Origin: Semisulcospira habei
Lineage: Eukaryota > Mollusca > Gastropoda > Semisulcospiridae
DNA length: 64,000 nucleotides
Direction: 5' to 3'
Assembly (NCBI GenBank): GCA_036245525.1
Contig: BTPG01000007.1
Span: forward strand, 161,379,452-161,443,451
Numbering within the stretch: position 1 is the stretch's first letter; every line of letters begins with the position of its first letter. Below, piece by piece: positions 9,726 through 21,713 of the stretch. The notes under the pieces are model-generated. The model worked only from the letters and a program-made list of their open reading frames with translations, was not told the origin of the DNA and ran no database searches. Both the position numbers and the translations under genes were made by a program.

Positions 9726-12462
9726 ATGGGTAGACCATCGAAAACCGATGATGTCGTCATTGTGCATGACTTCTATTTGTGGGTGCCGGTGTGGCTGGCC
9801 AAGCCAATCTTGGAGCCACACCTGCGAGGGCAATGGGGGCACTTGAACGTAGCTGTGGGGAGAGCCGACGTTGTCTTTCTGCGAGCTCTGGCACTGGTGA
9901 TCCGTTCGCACCGATTGTGTTCAAAGAGCGTGCAGGCTATCCTGGTGGTGGCACGTCGGCCAGGTCTGTCTTGTGCTTGTGCTTCCAGTTCCTTTACCGG
10001 GAAGACGCAGTAATTTAGGCTGCCTTTTATGCAGTCTTTGAAGCGTTTCTTTGGCCGTCCTTGCCGGCTTTTGAAAGTGCACTATACAGGAGTTGGGGAG
10101 ATGCGAGAATCATCCATGCATATGACATGACCTGTCCAGCGAAGTTGTGTCTTTGAGATCAAGGCTTCAACACTCACTAAGCCAGCATTGTCCAGGACTT
10201 CCAGGTTTGTCCCCTTGTCTTGCCATTTGATGCCCATGAGTAAGCGCAGGGATCTCATGTGGAAACGTTCAAGCTGCTTGAGGTGCTTTCTGTACAGCGT
10301 CCATGACTCACAGCCGTAGAGGAGGCTGGGGAGGACTACTGCCTTGCAGACTTTGATCTTAGTGGAGAGCTTGACGTTGTTATTCAACAAACGAGTGCGC
10401 AGACGACCCAGGGCTTGGCTGGCTTTGCTGATGCGTGCTGCGATTTCCTTGTCGATAGTACCGTCAGAAGAGATGATGCTCTCCAGGTACCTGAACTGGT
10501 CGACAGTCTTCAGCTCGGTGCCTTCGATATACACTTTGGGTGGGTGGGTGGGGCTCTTGTGCCTGGGGCTCGTTGGTGCAGGACCTCGGTCTTGTTGAGA
10601 CTGATGGTAAGGCCAAACAGTCTAGGGGCTTCCGAGAACACGTTGACGATGGCCTGGAGGTCAGACTCCGTGTGCGCCATCAGCGCACAGTCATCGGCAA
10701 ACAGCGCCTAAAGGATCAGTCTCTCGATGGTCTTGGTCCTGGCGTTCAGTCGACGGAGGTCGAAGAGAGAGCCGTCTAGTACACAGTCTGTACTTCAGGT
10801 ACACTCCCTTCTCAAGGTCGCGTACTGCATGGGTCAGGACACGTGTAGAACAGGTTGAACAGCACTGGAGCAAGAACACAACCTTGTTTCACACCGTTGA
10901 AAATGTCGAAGGGTGCGGATGTGTCACCGTTTGACTGGAAAACTCCTACCATTCCATCATGGAAGAGGCGGATGATGTTGGTGAACTTCCTGGGGCAGCC
11001 GAGCTTTGTGAGGATGACCCAAAGCGCTTCCCTTGATTCCCCGGTGTCGAATGCTTTGGTCAGATCTATGAAGACAGCGTAGAGGTCCATGTGCTGCTCA
11101 ATGCATTTCTCCTGGACCTGTCTCACAGAGAAGACCATGTCGACTGTGCTGCGGCCGGGTCTAAAGCCACACTGAGCCTCTGGGAGTGCTTCCTCAGATA
11201 CAGAGCTGATCAGGCGGTTGAGGATGACTCTCGCGAGGATCTGGCCAGCAATGGACAAGAGTGAGATCCCTCGGTAATTGGCAGGGAGACGATTGTAGCA
11301 TCTCTAAATTCATGTGGCATGTTCTCCTCTGCCCAGATGCATGTCAGAATGTTGAGGAAGGCATCAAGGGTCTCAGGTCCAGCTGCTTTGAAGAGCTCTG
11401 TGGGGATGCCGTCCATGCCTGCAGCCTTGCCGGAGCTAGTCTGATTGATCGCTTTCTTGACTTCGTCCAGGGTAGGCGGGAGGTCAAGATCATCCAGTGT
11501 CGGCTTCAATAATGTCCAGGGCCGCGGGGTCGACAGTGGAAGGCAGGTTCAGCAGATTTGAGAAGTGTTTTCTCCAGCGCTCAGTGATGCTGCCTTTGTC
11601 CTTCAGCAAGGTGAAGCCGTCGGAAGAAAAGAGAGGGATTGTGCTGGGTCTGACAGGGCCGTAGACAGCATTTATAGCGCTGAAAAACTCCTTGAAGTTG
11701 TTGGATTCAGCAAAGTGTTCAAGTTCTTTTGCCTTGCTGTCACACCACGTGTCCTGCATGTTGCGGAGCTCTCTCCGGGCTTTTCTCTGGAGGTGTTTGA
11801 AGCGGTCTTTTTTGGACAAGGAGTTGATGTCGTTCTGCCACTCGATGAAGGCACTGCGCTTTTGCTCCAGTAGCTTATTGATCTCTTAGCTTCATTGTTC
11901 TCATCGAACCAATCCTGGTGTACCCTCTGCTTGGGTCTAAGCACGTCTTTGGCAGACTCCGTCACCATCCCCTTGAACTGGTTCCACATTTCAGTTGGGC
12001 TGCCAGTCAACGGTCCATGGGCAGTTAGCAGGTCATCAAGGTGGGACTGGAAGTTTTCCTTGACGTCTGGGCGCTTCAGCTTGGCCAGGTTGAATGAAGG
12101 ACGGGTGAGCTTCGGCCTCTTCCTGTGTGCTGGTGCAATGTGAAGGCTGAGGAGAGACTGCACCAGCCGATGGTCGGTCCAGCACTCGGCTCCTCTCATG
12201 GCTCTGGTGATTTTGACATCACGAGTATCCCGCTGGCGACCAATGACATAGTCTATGAGATGCCACTGCTTGGACCTGGGATGCATCCATGTTGTCTTGT
12301 ACTTGCTAGCCAGCCTGAAGAGGGTGTTGGTGATGGCGAGTCCATTCTCAGCGCACAATGTCATCAGCAGCAGGCCATTGCTGTTCATCTTGCCCAGCCC
12401 GTGTGGGCCCATCACTCCTTCCCAGCAGTCACATTCGCTCCCAACTCGAGCATTTAAGTCAC
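9726..12462 (-). mobile_element. 5'-truncated non-LTR retrotransposon (LINE), minus strand
   Basis: A decayed LINE inserted in the minisatellite. In minus-strand order it has the end of an AP-type endonuclease domain (near 12415-12150), a linker, a reverse transcriptase (11509-10690), a C-terminal domain (10534-10082) and a final zinc-finger-like tail. The tail spells C-P-H-C then H-T-G-T-H before a stop near 9775. Direct repeats CACGGTATA flank it (9717-9725 and 12463-12471). Because the host is itself repetitive, this duplication is suggestive only. A second copy of the same 3' end lies at 41523-41890. Confidence 0.85.
10082..12415 (-). pseudogene. Broken endonuclease/reverse transcriptase ORF of LINE
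   Basis: At least five frames are needed to follow the protein. 12415-11672 carries endonuclease motifs ending in SDH-like TDHRLV. 11509-11210 carries the RT start (VKKAINQTSSGKAAGMDGIP). 11258-10812 carries GFRPGRSTVDMVF, the first catalytic Asp in FIDLTKAFD, and GVKQGCVLAP. The FADD box is readable at about 10690-10701 in another frame. 10534-10082 carries the C-terminal region with RLRTRLL, LLYGCESWTLY and QLRWTGHV. Frameshifts and stops make it inactive. The clade is uncertain. Confidence 0.85.
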
Positions 12463-12690
12463 CACGGTATACGTAGGGAAATGATATGATCGCCTATTAC
12501 ACTGTATTCCTAAGGAAACGATATGATCATTTATTACACGGTATTCTTAAGGAAACGATATAAACATCTAATATACGGTATACTTAGGGAAACGATATGA
12601 TCATCTATTACACAATATACTAGGGACACGATATGATAACCTATTACACAGTATACTAAGGAAACGTTATGATCATCTATTAAACGGTAT
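12463..12690 (+). repeat. ~37-bp minisatellite, segment 2
   Basis: Six units with the same theme as 9520-9725. The last unit has the private variant TATTAAACGGTAT, which is duplicated after the next LINE (14672-14684). Confidence 0.9.
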
Positions 12691-12984
12691 TGATCTTGTC
12701 AAGACCATGTACCAGAGCGGCAAGGCCGCCCAGATAGCAGCGGAAATGCAAAAGTACAACCTTGCCCTGCTAGGTATCAGTAAAGCCAGATAGACGCAGT
12801 CTGGCTAGAAAAGGCTGTTAAGTGGGGAGATGATTCTGTATACAGGTCATGAAGAGGAGAATGCCCCCCCCCCCCCCCCCCCCCCCCCATACAGAAGGTG
12901 TAGCATTCATGCTGTCACCAGTAGCACAGAGAGCGCTGATGGGCTGGGAACCTCTTGGGCCAAGAATTATCACAGCAGCCTTTA

Positions 12985-13768
12985 AGGCTTCCTCAGACGG
13001 AGAAACGAAACGAAACATTTCGTCGAAATGTCCGCTTTCAGACATTTCTCCAACATTTCACCGTTTCACGAAATGCGAAACGACACATTTCACGAAATAG
13101 AACCTGTCTCTATTTTGCGAAACATTTCGCCGAAACATTTCTACCGTTGCCCAATCAGCGTCGTCCGCTGCCAATCTGACGTCATTCAAGCCCAAACACT
13201 GAAGATAGCAACGGTAAAGCGATGCCGTGGATTCAGGTCTATTATGGCTAGAATTGCGTGATGTGACGCACGATTCTGTACGATTTAACTTGAAGCTGAG
13301 AAATCATTTTCGAAATGGAATCTATCAAGTATCATCACTAAAGTACCACCAAAATATGATTTTAGGCCGTCAGTTTTCTGAACCTCACTTTCATCGGCTG
13401 CTCTGGTAATCCGCCTACAATATGGCGGCTATCGCTTAGTCGAGACCGAGGCATCCTCGATTCACTTGAACAAGCCCTGTTTACGCATTGAAAAGCGCTA
13501 ACGTTTATTCGATTATGGTCGTAATTTCACTTTAACTGTGTAAGTGAAGGCACACATGTCTTATATGTTTAGTTTTTAAACGTCAATAGTCAGAAATATG
13601 ACCCGATATCCACCGACACAAACCAGAGCATGTGTCAGTGAAGACTTACTTCCCCTGTACCAATCGAAATGACTTTTCACCGCGTTTCTGCGTGTGCGGA
13701 GGAGGCATTTCGATGCAATGAAAATGTTTCGTTTCTTGTGCATTTCGTTTCTCCGTGTAGGGAAGCCT
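12985..13768. mobile_element. 784-bp non-autonomous DNA transposon with TTA duplication
   Basis: Terminal inverted repeats begin AGGCTTCC and share ACGGAGAAACGAAA. The element is flanked by TTA on both sides (12982-12984, 13769-13771), as in PIF/Harbinger-type insertions. Subterminal CATTTCG / CGAAATG motifs recur many times and could be transposase-binding sites. No transposase frame is present. Taking out the element and one TTA puts the flanking LINE endonuclease back in one frame, which fixes the boundaries. Confidence 0.85.
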
Positions 13769-14255
13769 TTAGAACCAGGAAAAAGATTAAGCTCAACGTC
13801 ATCCAGTGTCATGCGCCCACTAATGACAGTGACGAAGAAGAGAAACAAGAGTTCTACGACCGACTCAAGAGTGCTGTGGAAAAATGTGCGGAGCGAGACA
13901 TCACCATCGTCATGGCCTCATGGGAGATTTTAATGCCAAAACAGGGGAGGACAACACCGGATACGAAGAGGTGATGTGAAGACAGGGAATAGGGGAGATG
14001 AGTGAGAACGGGGAGAGGTTTGTAGACTTTTGTGCTCTAAACCGACTTGTCATTGGAGGCAGCATCTTCCCACACAGAAGAATACACAAAGCAACGTGGG
14101 TCTCACCTGACCATACTACAGAGAACCAAATAGACCATAAAATTATCTGCATTAGCAAGAAATTTAGAAGATCCCTTCAAGATGTTCGAGTGAGGAGGGG
14201 GGCAGATGTCGCCTCAGACCACCATCTGCTTACCTTAAGAATAAGCTCAAGTTAA
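13669..14255 (+). pseudogene. LINE endonuclease remnant (exonuclease-endonuclease-phosphatase fold)
   Basis: From about 13772 the frame gives KLNVIQCHAPTNDSDEEEK and a block ending ...DITIVM. A frame slip near 13920 falls inside the GDFN(A)KTG motif. The frame continues with ENGERFVDFCALNRLVIGGS, then a KATWVSPD block and a terminal ASDHHLLT, the catalytic SDH region. The upstream part lies at 12691-12984, where a poly-C run (12864-12888) breaks the frame. Not functional. Confidence 0.75.
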
Positions 14256-14671
14256 AGACTTGGAGGTTGACAAAAACTAGTCAACAGAGTACAGATCTTC
14301 ATAAACAGTTGCCTTAGGAGAATCTTGAAAATCCACTGGCCAGAAAAGATCAGCAACATCAGAGTCTGGGAGAGAACAGAGCAGATAACAGCAGCGAATG
14401 AAATTGGGCGAAGAAGATGGGGATGGATTGGTCACAGTCTGAGAAAGCCAGTTTCCAGTATCACTAGGCAGGCATTGTCATGGAACCCCCAGGGAAAGAG
14501 GAAAAGAGGCAGGCCGAGAAACACCTGGCATCGAGACCTCCAAGCAGACATCAAGAGACTGTGAACCACCTAGTAAAATCGAAGGAGAAGCACAGGATAG
14601 GAGTCGCTGGAGGTCTCTTGTCGACGGCCTATACTCTGGGACGGGTGACAGGCGTAAGTAAAGTAAGTAAG

Positions 14672-14800
14672 TATTAAACGGTATTCCTATGAAAACGATA
14701 TGATCACCTGTTGCACAGTATGCCTAAGATAAAAAGGTATGATCATCTATTACACGATATTCCTAGGGGAATGATAATATAGCCTATTTCATGGCAGGCG
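14672..14800 (+). repeat. ~37-bp minisatellite, segment 3
   Basis: Three to four units (GATATGATCACCTGTTGCAC and similar) continue the array from 12690 after the LINE insertion. Confidence 0.85.
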
Positions 14801-14958
14801 GCGGTTTCTGCGTAAGATGTTTAAACAAAGTCTTTCTCAAGCGTGAATCATTCAATGCCTGTTATTCCTAACGATTGTAGAAGTCCAAGCGGTTGCCTTC
14901 TTTGCAGTCGGCTGGACGAGTAAGCAGTGAAGGCTAGTCAAATGCATTTTATAGCTCG

Positions 14959-15041
<83 letters not shown>
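14959..15041. repeat. (CA)n microsatellite
   Basis: Pure CA run of about 83 bp, then a short imperfect CA/CG tail to 15065. Confidence 0.95.
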
Positions 15042-15043
<2 letters not shown>

Positions 15044-15204
15044 TACACACGCACACGCACACACACCAGTTGTAATGCAGTAGGCACTTTGTTTTACCCC
15101 AACCGTTTTGTCATCTGTTGCGAAAGCCGTCAATTTGTGTTGATGCCGCATGCAATGTGGATATTCTCACCTAAACTGATCAAATCTATATTTCAGAACA
15201 CTTA

Positions 15205-15438
15205 AGGGCTGGCTTAACTGGGCGAGACAAACCCGAACCATGTCTCGGCGAGACACCCGAGACAGTCAATGCGAGATACCCGTTCTACCCGTTTATTAGG
15301 TTCGGCGAACTCTCCGAGACAAAATCAGACGTGCCGAACCTAATAAACGGGTGGAACGGGTATCTCGCATTGACTGTCTCGGGTGTCTCGCCGAGACATG
15401 GTTCGGGTTTGTCAGTCTCGCCCAGTTAAGCCAGCCCT
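15205..15438. mobile_element. Near-perfect palindromic element flanked by TA
   Basis: Arms of about 105 bp are almost perfectly complementary, from AGGGCTGGCTTAACTGGGCG to its inverse, around a short loop (15308-15330). Flanking TA on both sides (15203-15204, 15439-15440) fits a Tc1/mariner-type target. No open frame. The high arm identity suggests a recent or conversion-maintained element. Confidence 0.8.
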
Positions 15439-15499
15439 TAGAGTCTCTAATTTCGCGGCAATGCACAGTTGTTCATCTCAGGTGTCGCGTCGACTGCAC

Positions 15500-15714
15500 G
15501 TAACTCATTCTGCCCGAGACACGCCACAGCAAGATATAGTTCGACCATGATAGTTAAAGGGTGGTGGCAGGATAGCTTGGCGCCTATAGGCGCCAAGCTA
15601 TTCTGCCACCACCCTTGAACTATCATGGTCGATCTGTCTCCTGAATAGTAATGCAGTACTCACAGGATAACTTCAAAATGTGGGTATATCGTACCTCGGG
15701 CACACTGAGTTAAT
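15500..15714. mobile_element. Family A hairpin element
   Basis: Left end TAACTCATTCTGCCCGAGAC, right end GGGCACACTGAGTTAA. Central palindrome at 15540-15634 with arms GACCATGATAGTTAAAGGGT and the inverse around TATAGGCGCC. Confidence 0.8.
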
Positions 15715-15739
15715 TTGATTGTCTTGTATAATGGTACTA

Positions 15740-15779
15740 CAGTGGCCCTTTGGCTGTCGGCAGCGGTTTTTTGAGGGGT

Positions 15780-15810
<31 letters not shown>

Positions 15811-15865
15811 GGGGGGTTCGCGATGATTCCTGCAAGAATCATCGCGACCAAAACGCCAAATGGAT
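15740..15865. mobile_element. Family B hairpin interrupted by GT/poly-G
   Basis: The left arm TTTGGCTGTCGGCAGCGGTT is separated from the centre GATTCCTGCAAGAATC by about 45 bp of (GT)n plus a run of about 20 G. The right arm resumes at GCGACCAAAACGC. The simple repeat seems to have expanded inside the stem. Confidence 0.65.
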
Positions 15866-16495
15866 CACGACAATCCATTTTCGTCCTCTTACTAACGTTT
15901 TACACTTTTTGTCATGTTCGCATTTTTCACCTTGTCAACGATTATCACGGAAACTGGAGGCTTCTTCAGTGTCACCCATCTCAATCCCTATATACGTTCA
16001 CGCTAAGCAAAACGTTCTTCCCCCAAACACACGGCATTGGCCAGTTAAGTTTTTTTTTCTTCCCGTTTTAATATAACCAGCATCAATTTTTTGTTGTCGT
16101 AGTGAATGAAACGAGTGAGACGTACTGAAGCAGCTGCAAATAAAATAAAAGATCGTAGATCTTGTAAATATATAACTAAACCAATGCAAGGGCAAGGCAG
16201 TCGTCTTGTGTTTTCTGTGATGTATGTTTTGCAACATTGTTAGTGGACTTATACGCAAAATCCCGGAACGTACGGCGCACGATAAATATTTTTTTGACGT
16301 CACAACTGACACAGGCGACACATATTGTGATTGCCGCGCAGAAAAGATGCATGTAAAATTCAAAGCAACGTCTGGCGACAGACGCCGGTTAAAACGATTA
16401 ATATTTCACGAATGCTATCATTATTTAATCTCTGCGAGATTTAATAATGATGAAGTGTGTGAAATAGTGTTCTGTAGAATGGAAGTCATTTAGTT
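15866..16495. other. Non-coding stretch, no gene seen
   Basis: Open frames of about 100 residues on both strands show no recognisable domain or splice context. Confidence 0.4.
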
Positions 16496-16498
16496 CTA

Positions 16499-16926
16499 TA
16501 ATAATAATAATAATAATAATAATAAGCGCATTAAATAGGCGCTTTATCCCAATTGAAAATCGGCTCAAAGCGCCGCCGCGAACTGAACCCAACAAGCACG
16601 CTCACGTGAATCACGCACATTCACTCACACACTGTACATAAACACAGAACATTCACGTGGTGCTAAGGGCAAGCTCAAGCGAGCTACTGTAGTTTTTGGA
16701 AATTCAAAATCGTTTGTATTTGAAATTTGATTAAGTGGGCTGAAACTGATACCAAAGTGGAGGGGGAGGAAGAGCCGGAGTACCCGGAGAAAGAACCCCC
16801 GACGGTCCGCCCGAATTAACGGTGACACTTACTAGAGGAGAAAAATCCGACGCCGGAACCCGTAATCGAACCTCGCACCCTTAGCATTGGTGGCAGGCGC
16901 CTTAACCACTGCGCCACGGACCGCCC
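16499..16926 (-). mobile_element. tRNA-derived SINE, full length, minus strand
   Basis: On the minus strand the head reads GTGGCGCAGTGGTTAAGGCG (RNA polymerase III A box) and GAGGTTCGATTACGGG (B box), about 45 bp apart, as in a tRNA. A ~300-bp body follows, then a 3' stem GGCGCTTTGAGC...AAAGCGCC and an (ATT)n tail. Copies lie at 20912-21162 and 61256-61678. The 3' stem is shared with LINE 3' ends in this window. Confidence 0.85.
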
Positions 16927-16932
16927 CGGGAG

Positions 16933-17155
16933 TTTAACTCGTTCAGCCCCCGACACACCTCAGCAAAACAGGGATCGAGCATGATAGTTCAAGGGTGTTG
17001 CCAGAATAGCTTGGCGCCCATAGGCGCCAAGCTATTCTGGCACCACCCTTGAATAATCATGCTCGATCTGTTTCTAGAATTGTAACTTAAAAAGGGCAAC
17101 TTAAAAATAATTGGGGACTTCGGTCCTGGGACAGAATGTGTCAGGAGTTAAATTC
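16933..17155. mobile_element. Family A hairpin element
   Basis: Directly abuts the SINE head. Left TTTAACTCGTTCAGCCCCCG; central palindrome 16973-17068; right end GGGACAGAATGTGTCAGGAGTTAA with a small insertion. Confidence 0.75.
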
Positions 17156-17706
17156 CGCTGTGGTGAATGTAATTAATTTGTGGTAATCCCACATGCAATG
17201 TGTTTGGTCTTACGTCCGCTGGATCTAATACCTATTTCTGAACACTTTACTCTGGGGTCTCGCGGCAGTTTAATGATGCACACCTGGCGTCTCTCCAGCT
17301 GTAGGCCTATTGAATGATTCTTGTGATTGCTTTGTATAATGGCTAGCAAAAACACTACTCTGGTTAGCCACTGACGATTACAATCCAATTCGGCATGAGT
17401 TTCAACAACTACTGTATGGAATCGTTCGTCAGGCCGGAAGTACAAGACACGACACGACACGATACGATACATTACAATGTGCATTGTCTGTGTAGTAAGT
17501 CCATTTTAGACGCTTTTCCGACACTGTGATTGGTTAGCACATAAAAATCGCAGGGGTTCAGTACCTCATTGCCTACCTCCTAGAACTATTGCCGTAAATT
17601 TTTAATCAGCTGGCCAATCCGCAATACCACCCCGGCTGACAGCAGCTTAGCGCCGAGGGTAGTGGTTGCGTGATTTTCACGCCCCGAGGGAAACACACAC
17701 ACACAC
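17156..17706. other. Non-coding stretch, no gene seen
   Basis: Contains short repeats (GACACGACAC near 17445) and leads into the CAAT microsatellite. No exon was recognised. Confidence 0.4.
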
Positions 17707-18861
<1,155 letters not shown>

Positions 18862-19624
18862 TTTCTTATTGTTCCAAATACATGTTGACACGTACAGGAA
18901 AATGTGTCTCGCCTCCTCAGGTGCAACTCGCAATCACTCTCACAACAGTTTACAAACAACAAATGGACAACAGCTCGGGACGAGTGAAGCCCGTCGCCAA
19001 GGCGTCTCATGGCCGGCGCCAACCCGACCTGAACCTCTCTAACACAAAGCAAACTAAAGACAGCTATATCATAGAATCTCTTAAACAAGTAATATAATGT
19101 TTTTCAACTTTCTGCTTGGCTGAGACTAGTTACACAAATGAGAAAAACGCATAAACCACAAACAAGATAAGGATTTCATCCCAAAGTCTACCGTATTGCT
19201 TAGAGCTCACATGCGTTTATTTTTAGGAGCAATCAGAGTTCATGTTTATATTTTTAAGCTTATCCTTCTGATCCATTTCCCTCCTCTCTAACCCAACCTA
19301 TAATCAAAACACACCAACGCACACAAATGAAGACGGACACATGGCGCTTCCCACCATTAGTACGCTCTGTGCGCTGGAGTAGCGACAGGAATTCTGAAGA
19401 GGAAGAATATAGCACGAGCAGCAAAATGACGTGACTGTAAGCCTCACATCATGGCATCGCTAATCCCATGACGCCTTGTACACTGTGACGAAATTAGGAA
19501 ACATTGTGTAACACTGACAGCTGGTGCTTTGTGACAATTTAGGAACATTGTTTAACACTGACGTGTTTGGTGCCTTTACGTCACCGTCACTGTCTGATCC
19601 TGATCTCGAGAGTAAAACATTCTT
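18862..19624. other. Non-coding stretch, no gene seen
   Basis: Contains one short GTCTACCGTATT fragment (19187-19198) related to the 3433/19625 repeat. Otherwise unremarkable. Confidence 0.4.
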
Positions 19625-19740
19625 ACCTTTTTTGTCTACCGTATTAAAAATACGGTTGACTTTGAAATGGAGCTGGTCGGAGCGCATTCCGGAGCATGAA
19701 CATGACGTTTTTGGCGTGCGGGGCAGAAATTCTGGCAAAG
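19625..19740 (-). repeat. Dispersed repeat, inverted partner of 3433-3535
   Basis: Carries the palindrome GTCTACCGTATT...AATACGGTTGAC, then GAGCTGGTCGGAGCGCATTC and TTTTTGGCGTGCGGGGCAGA, the reverse complement of 3433-3535. Confidence 0.7.
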
Positions 19741-19822
19741 AAGTAACAAGATAAAAATGACGTCACGTCTAGGTACGCAAACCTTGCTAGAGAACGTCTT
19801 TTTGGCGCCAAAGCGCCGTATG

Positions 19823-19887
19823 TGTGTGTACGTGCGTGCGTGCGTGCGTGTGTGTGTGTATGTGTGTGTGTGTGTGTGTGTGTGCGC

Positions 19888-19936
<49 letters not shown>
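19823..19936. repeat. (GT)n microsatellite with GC interruptions
   Basis: GT and GCGT units, then a long GT run. Any Cys-Val frame is an artefact. Confidence 0.95.
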
Positions 19937-19938
<2 letters not shown>

Positions 19939-20263
19939 ATGTGACAGCGACTAGAGCCCGCGTTTTAGGACGGACAAGCTTGAATTTTAGGATATTGTCC
20001 CGAAAAGAATTATCTCGCGACCTTTTTTTTCGATGTTTTGATTAAGATGCTCATTGGCGAGAAAAATGGTCGTTTCACAAAAACCGGTTGATCCACACTG
20101 GAGTCCGTAATTTGTCTTACTTTTACTCGATATTTTGCATATAGCTAGATAAAAAGAAGCTATTGAATGAGTTTGGTAACCAGAATTGTACCTCTTGAAC
20201 TTTTTGAGTGATAATTAAATATTTTGGGAAACAAATAGTTTCGCGTTTTTGAAAACAATCTTT

Positions 20264-20575
20264 TCATTAATACTCACATGATTTTTCATATAGGGTATTT
20301 ACATAAACCTACAGTTTTTCTCGGCTGTCGGGTACGATTAGGTCAATTTTGACCTGTAAGCCCTAGGTGTGAAAATCAGATAATTTTCCGCACCACTTAT
20401 TTTTAAAACAGCTAACATATATTTGATTTTTCTTTTACAAAAAAACTATATTCTCATTAATACCCGTATGATTTTTCATAAGCAGTGTTTGCATACACCT
20501 GCTGTTTGTCCCGGTTGTGGGGTAGGATTAGGTCAAATTGTGACCTGTGAGCACTAGATGTGAAACTAATCAGCA
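20264..20575 (+). repeat. Tandem duplication, ~190-bp period
   Basis: TCATTAATACTCACATGATT...GGTCAATTTTGACCTG (20264-20395) recurs as TCATTAATACCCGTATGATT...GGTCAAATTGTGACCTG (20455-20575). Both contain GTTTGTCCCGGTTGTGGGGT or a variant. No coding potential was recognised. Confidence 0.7.
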
Positions 20576-20911
20576 AGAAAATTGCCAAGTTTGATTCTCT
20601 AATACGTAAAATGTTAGTCAGTGGTGCGATGAGTGACGTATAACATCGAGTCGTCACTATGAACACGGCGTCATGGGACTAATGAAGCTTGAAGTGACGT
20701 GATTTCGATGCTCGTGCTATCATTCTTCTTCAGAATAGCTATCGCTGCGCCATACCACAGAGCTTACGAATGGCGGGAATTGCCGTGTCAGCGCTCATCT
20801 TTTTTTCTGTGTGCCAGTGTATGTAGATCAGAGCGTGGGTTAGAGTAGAAGAAGATGCATCAGAAGGATAAGCTTGAAAATAGGAACAACTTTGGGCTGG
20901 GGTACCAGTCT

Positions 20912-21162
20912 TAATAATAATAATAATAATAATAATCATAAATCAGCGCATTAAATAGGCGCTTTACCCAATTGAAAATCGGCTCAAAGCGCCGCCGCGA
21001 ACTAAACCCAACAAGCACGCTCACGTGAATCACGCGCATTCATTCACACACTGTACATAAACACAGAACATTCATGTGGTGCTAAGGGCACGTTCAATCG
21101 AGTTAGGAAGTTTCTGGAAATTCAAATCGTTTTATACTATTTGAAATCGCCACGGACCGCCC
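20912..21162 (-). mobile_element. SINE copy with internal deletion, minus strand
   Basis: Same 3' tail ((ATT)n and GCGC stem) and body as 16499-16926. The body breaks after TTTGAAAT and rejoins at the last 15 bp of the tRNA head (CGCCACGGACCGCCC). About 180-240 bp including the A and B boxes is lost, so this copy cannot be transcribed from its own promoter. Confidence 0.8.
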
Positions 21163-21495
21163 ATGTCTGTTTGTTATTGTTGCACGGTACGTTTTTGGGA
21201 AGGTTCATTTTCTGGAGCCTGCAGAATCCCACTCAAAGATCCGACCCGCCGAGTTGCACTGGTCAAATTCGCTTTGACCTAGGTCAGTGATACAATGTAA
21301 TGGTCAGTTTCTTTCTCAGTGTGAACCGGCACGCGCGCCCGGGACAAGCTCAATGCAGTCACTCAGTCTACGGGAAACAACCCATTTCTGGGTAACCACT
21401 GGGCTGAGGGCATAACGCACAACCAGCAGGAGAAGACGAAGAAATTAGTACTCTTATGCGAGAGCCACACCAAGAAAACAAAACATTATCTCAAG

Positions 21496-21713
21496 TTAAC
21501 TCATTGCGCCCCGGGCACGAAATACCCACATTTTGGAATTGTCCTCAGATGACTGCATTACGTGACAATTCAAGAGGCAGATCGACCATGATAGTTCAAG
21601 GGTGGTGCCAGAATAGCTTGGCGCCTATAGGCTCCAAGCTATTCTGGCACCATCCTTGAACTATCATGGTCGATCCATCTCTTGCTGTGGTGTGTCGGGT
21701 CTGAACGAGTTAA
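21496..21713. mobile_element. Family A hairpin element, full length
   Basis: TTAACTCATTGCGCCCCGGG at the left, GTCGGGTCTGAACGAGTTAA at the right. The central palindrome 21580-21675 has arms ATCGACCATGATAGTTCAAG and the inverse. Confidence 0.85.

Larger units (their letters stand above)
12691..14671 (+). mobile_element. RTE-like LINE copy with internal deletion and 13-bp target duplication
   Basis: TATTAAACGGTAT at 12678-12690 is repeated perfectly at 14672-14684. It differs from other array units (which read TTACAC), so it is a true duplication. The element starts inside the endonuclease (AAEMQKYNLALLGISKAR) and is interrupted by a 784-bp DNA element (12985-13768). The endonuclease continues to about 14255, then jumps directly to the C-terminal tail (14259-14650). 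The whole reverse transcriptase is missing. The 3' end is a GTAAGTAAGTAA-type tail. A related tail lies at 54484-54916. The endonuclease resembles that in RTE/BovB elements and CFDP2-like proteins. Confidence 0.85.

Noticed and set aside
9717..12471. CACGGTATA as proof of target duplication for the first LINE
   Set aside because: The host array itself contains this string in most units, so identity could be array phase. Kept as suggestive only.
10344..12476. Plus-strand open frames over the first LINE
   Set aside because: Antisense shadows of the minus-strand reverse transcriptase.
9520..14800. Possible CRISPR array (regular ~37-bp repeats)
   Set aside because: Units are contiguous without unique spacers and the genome is eukaryotic.
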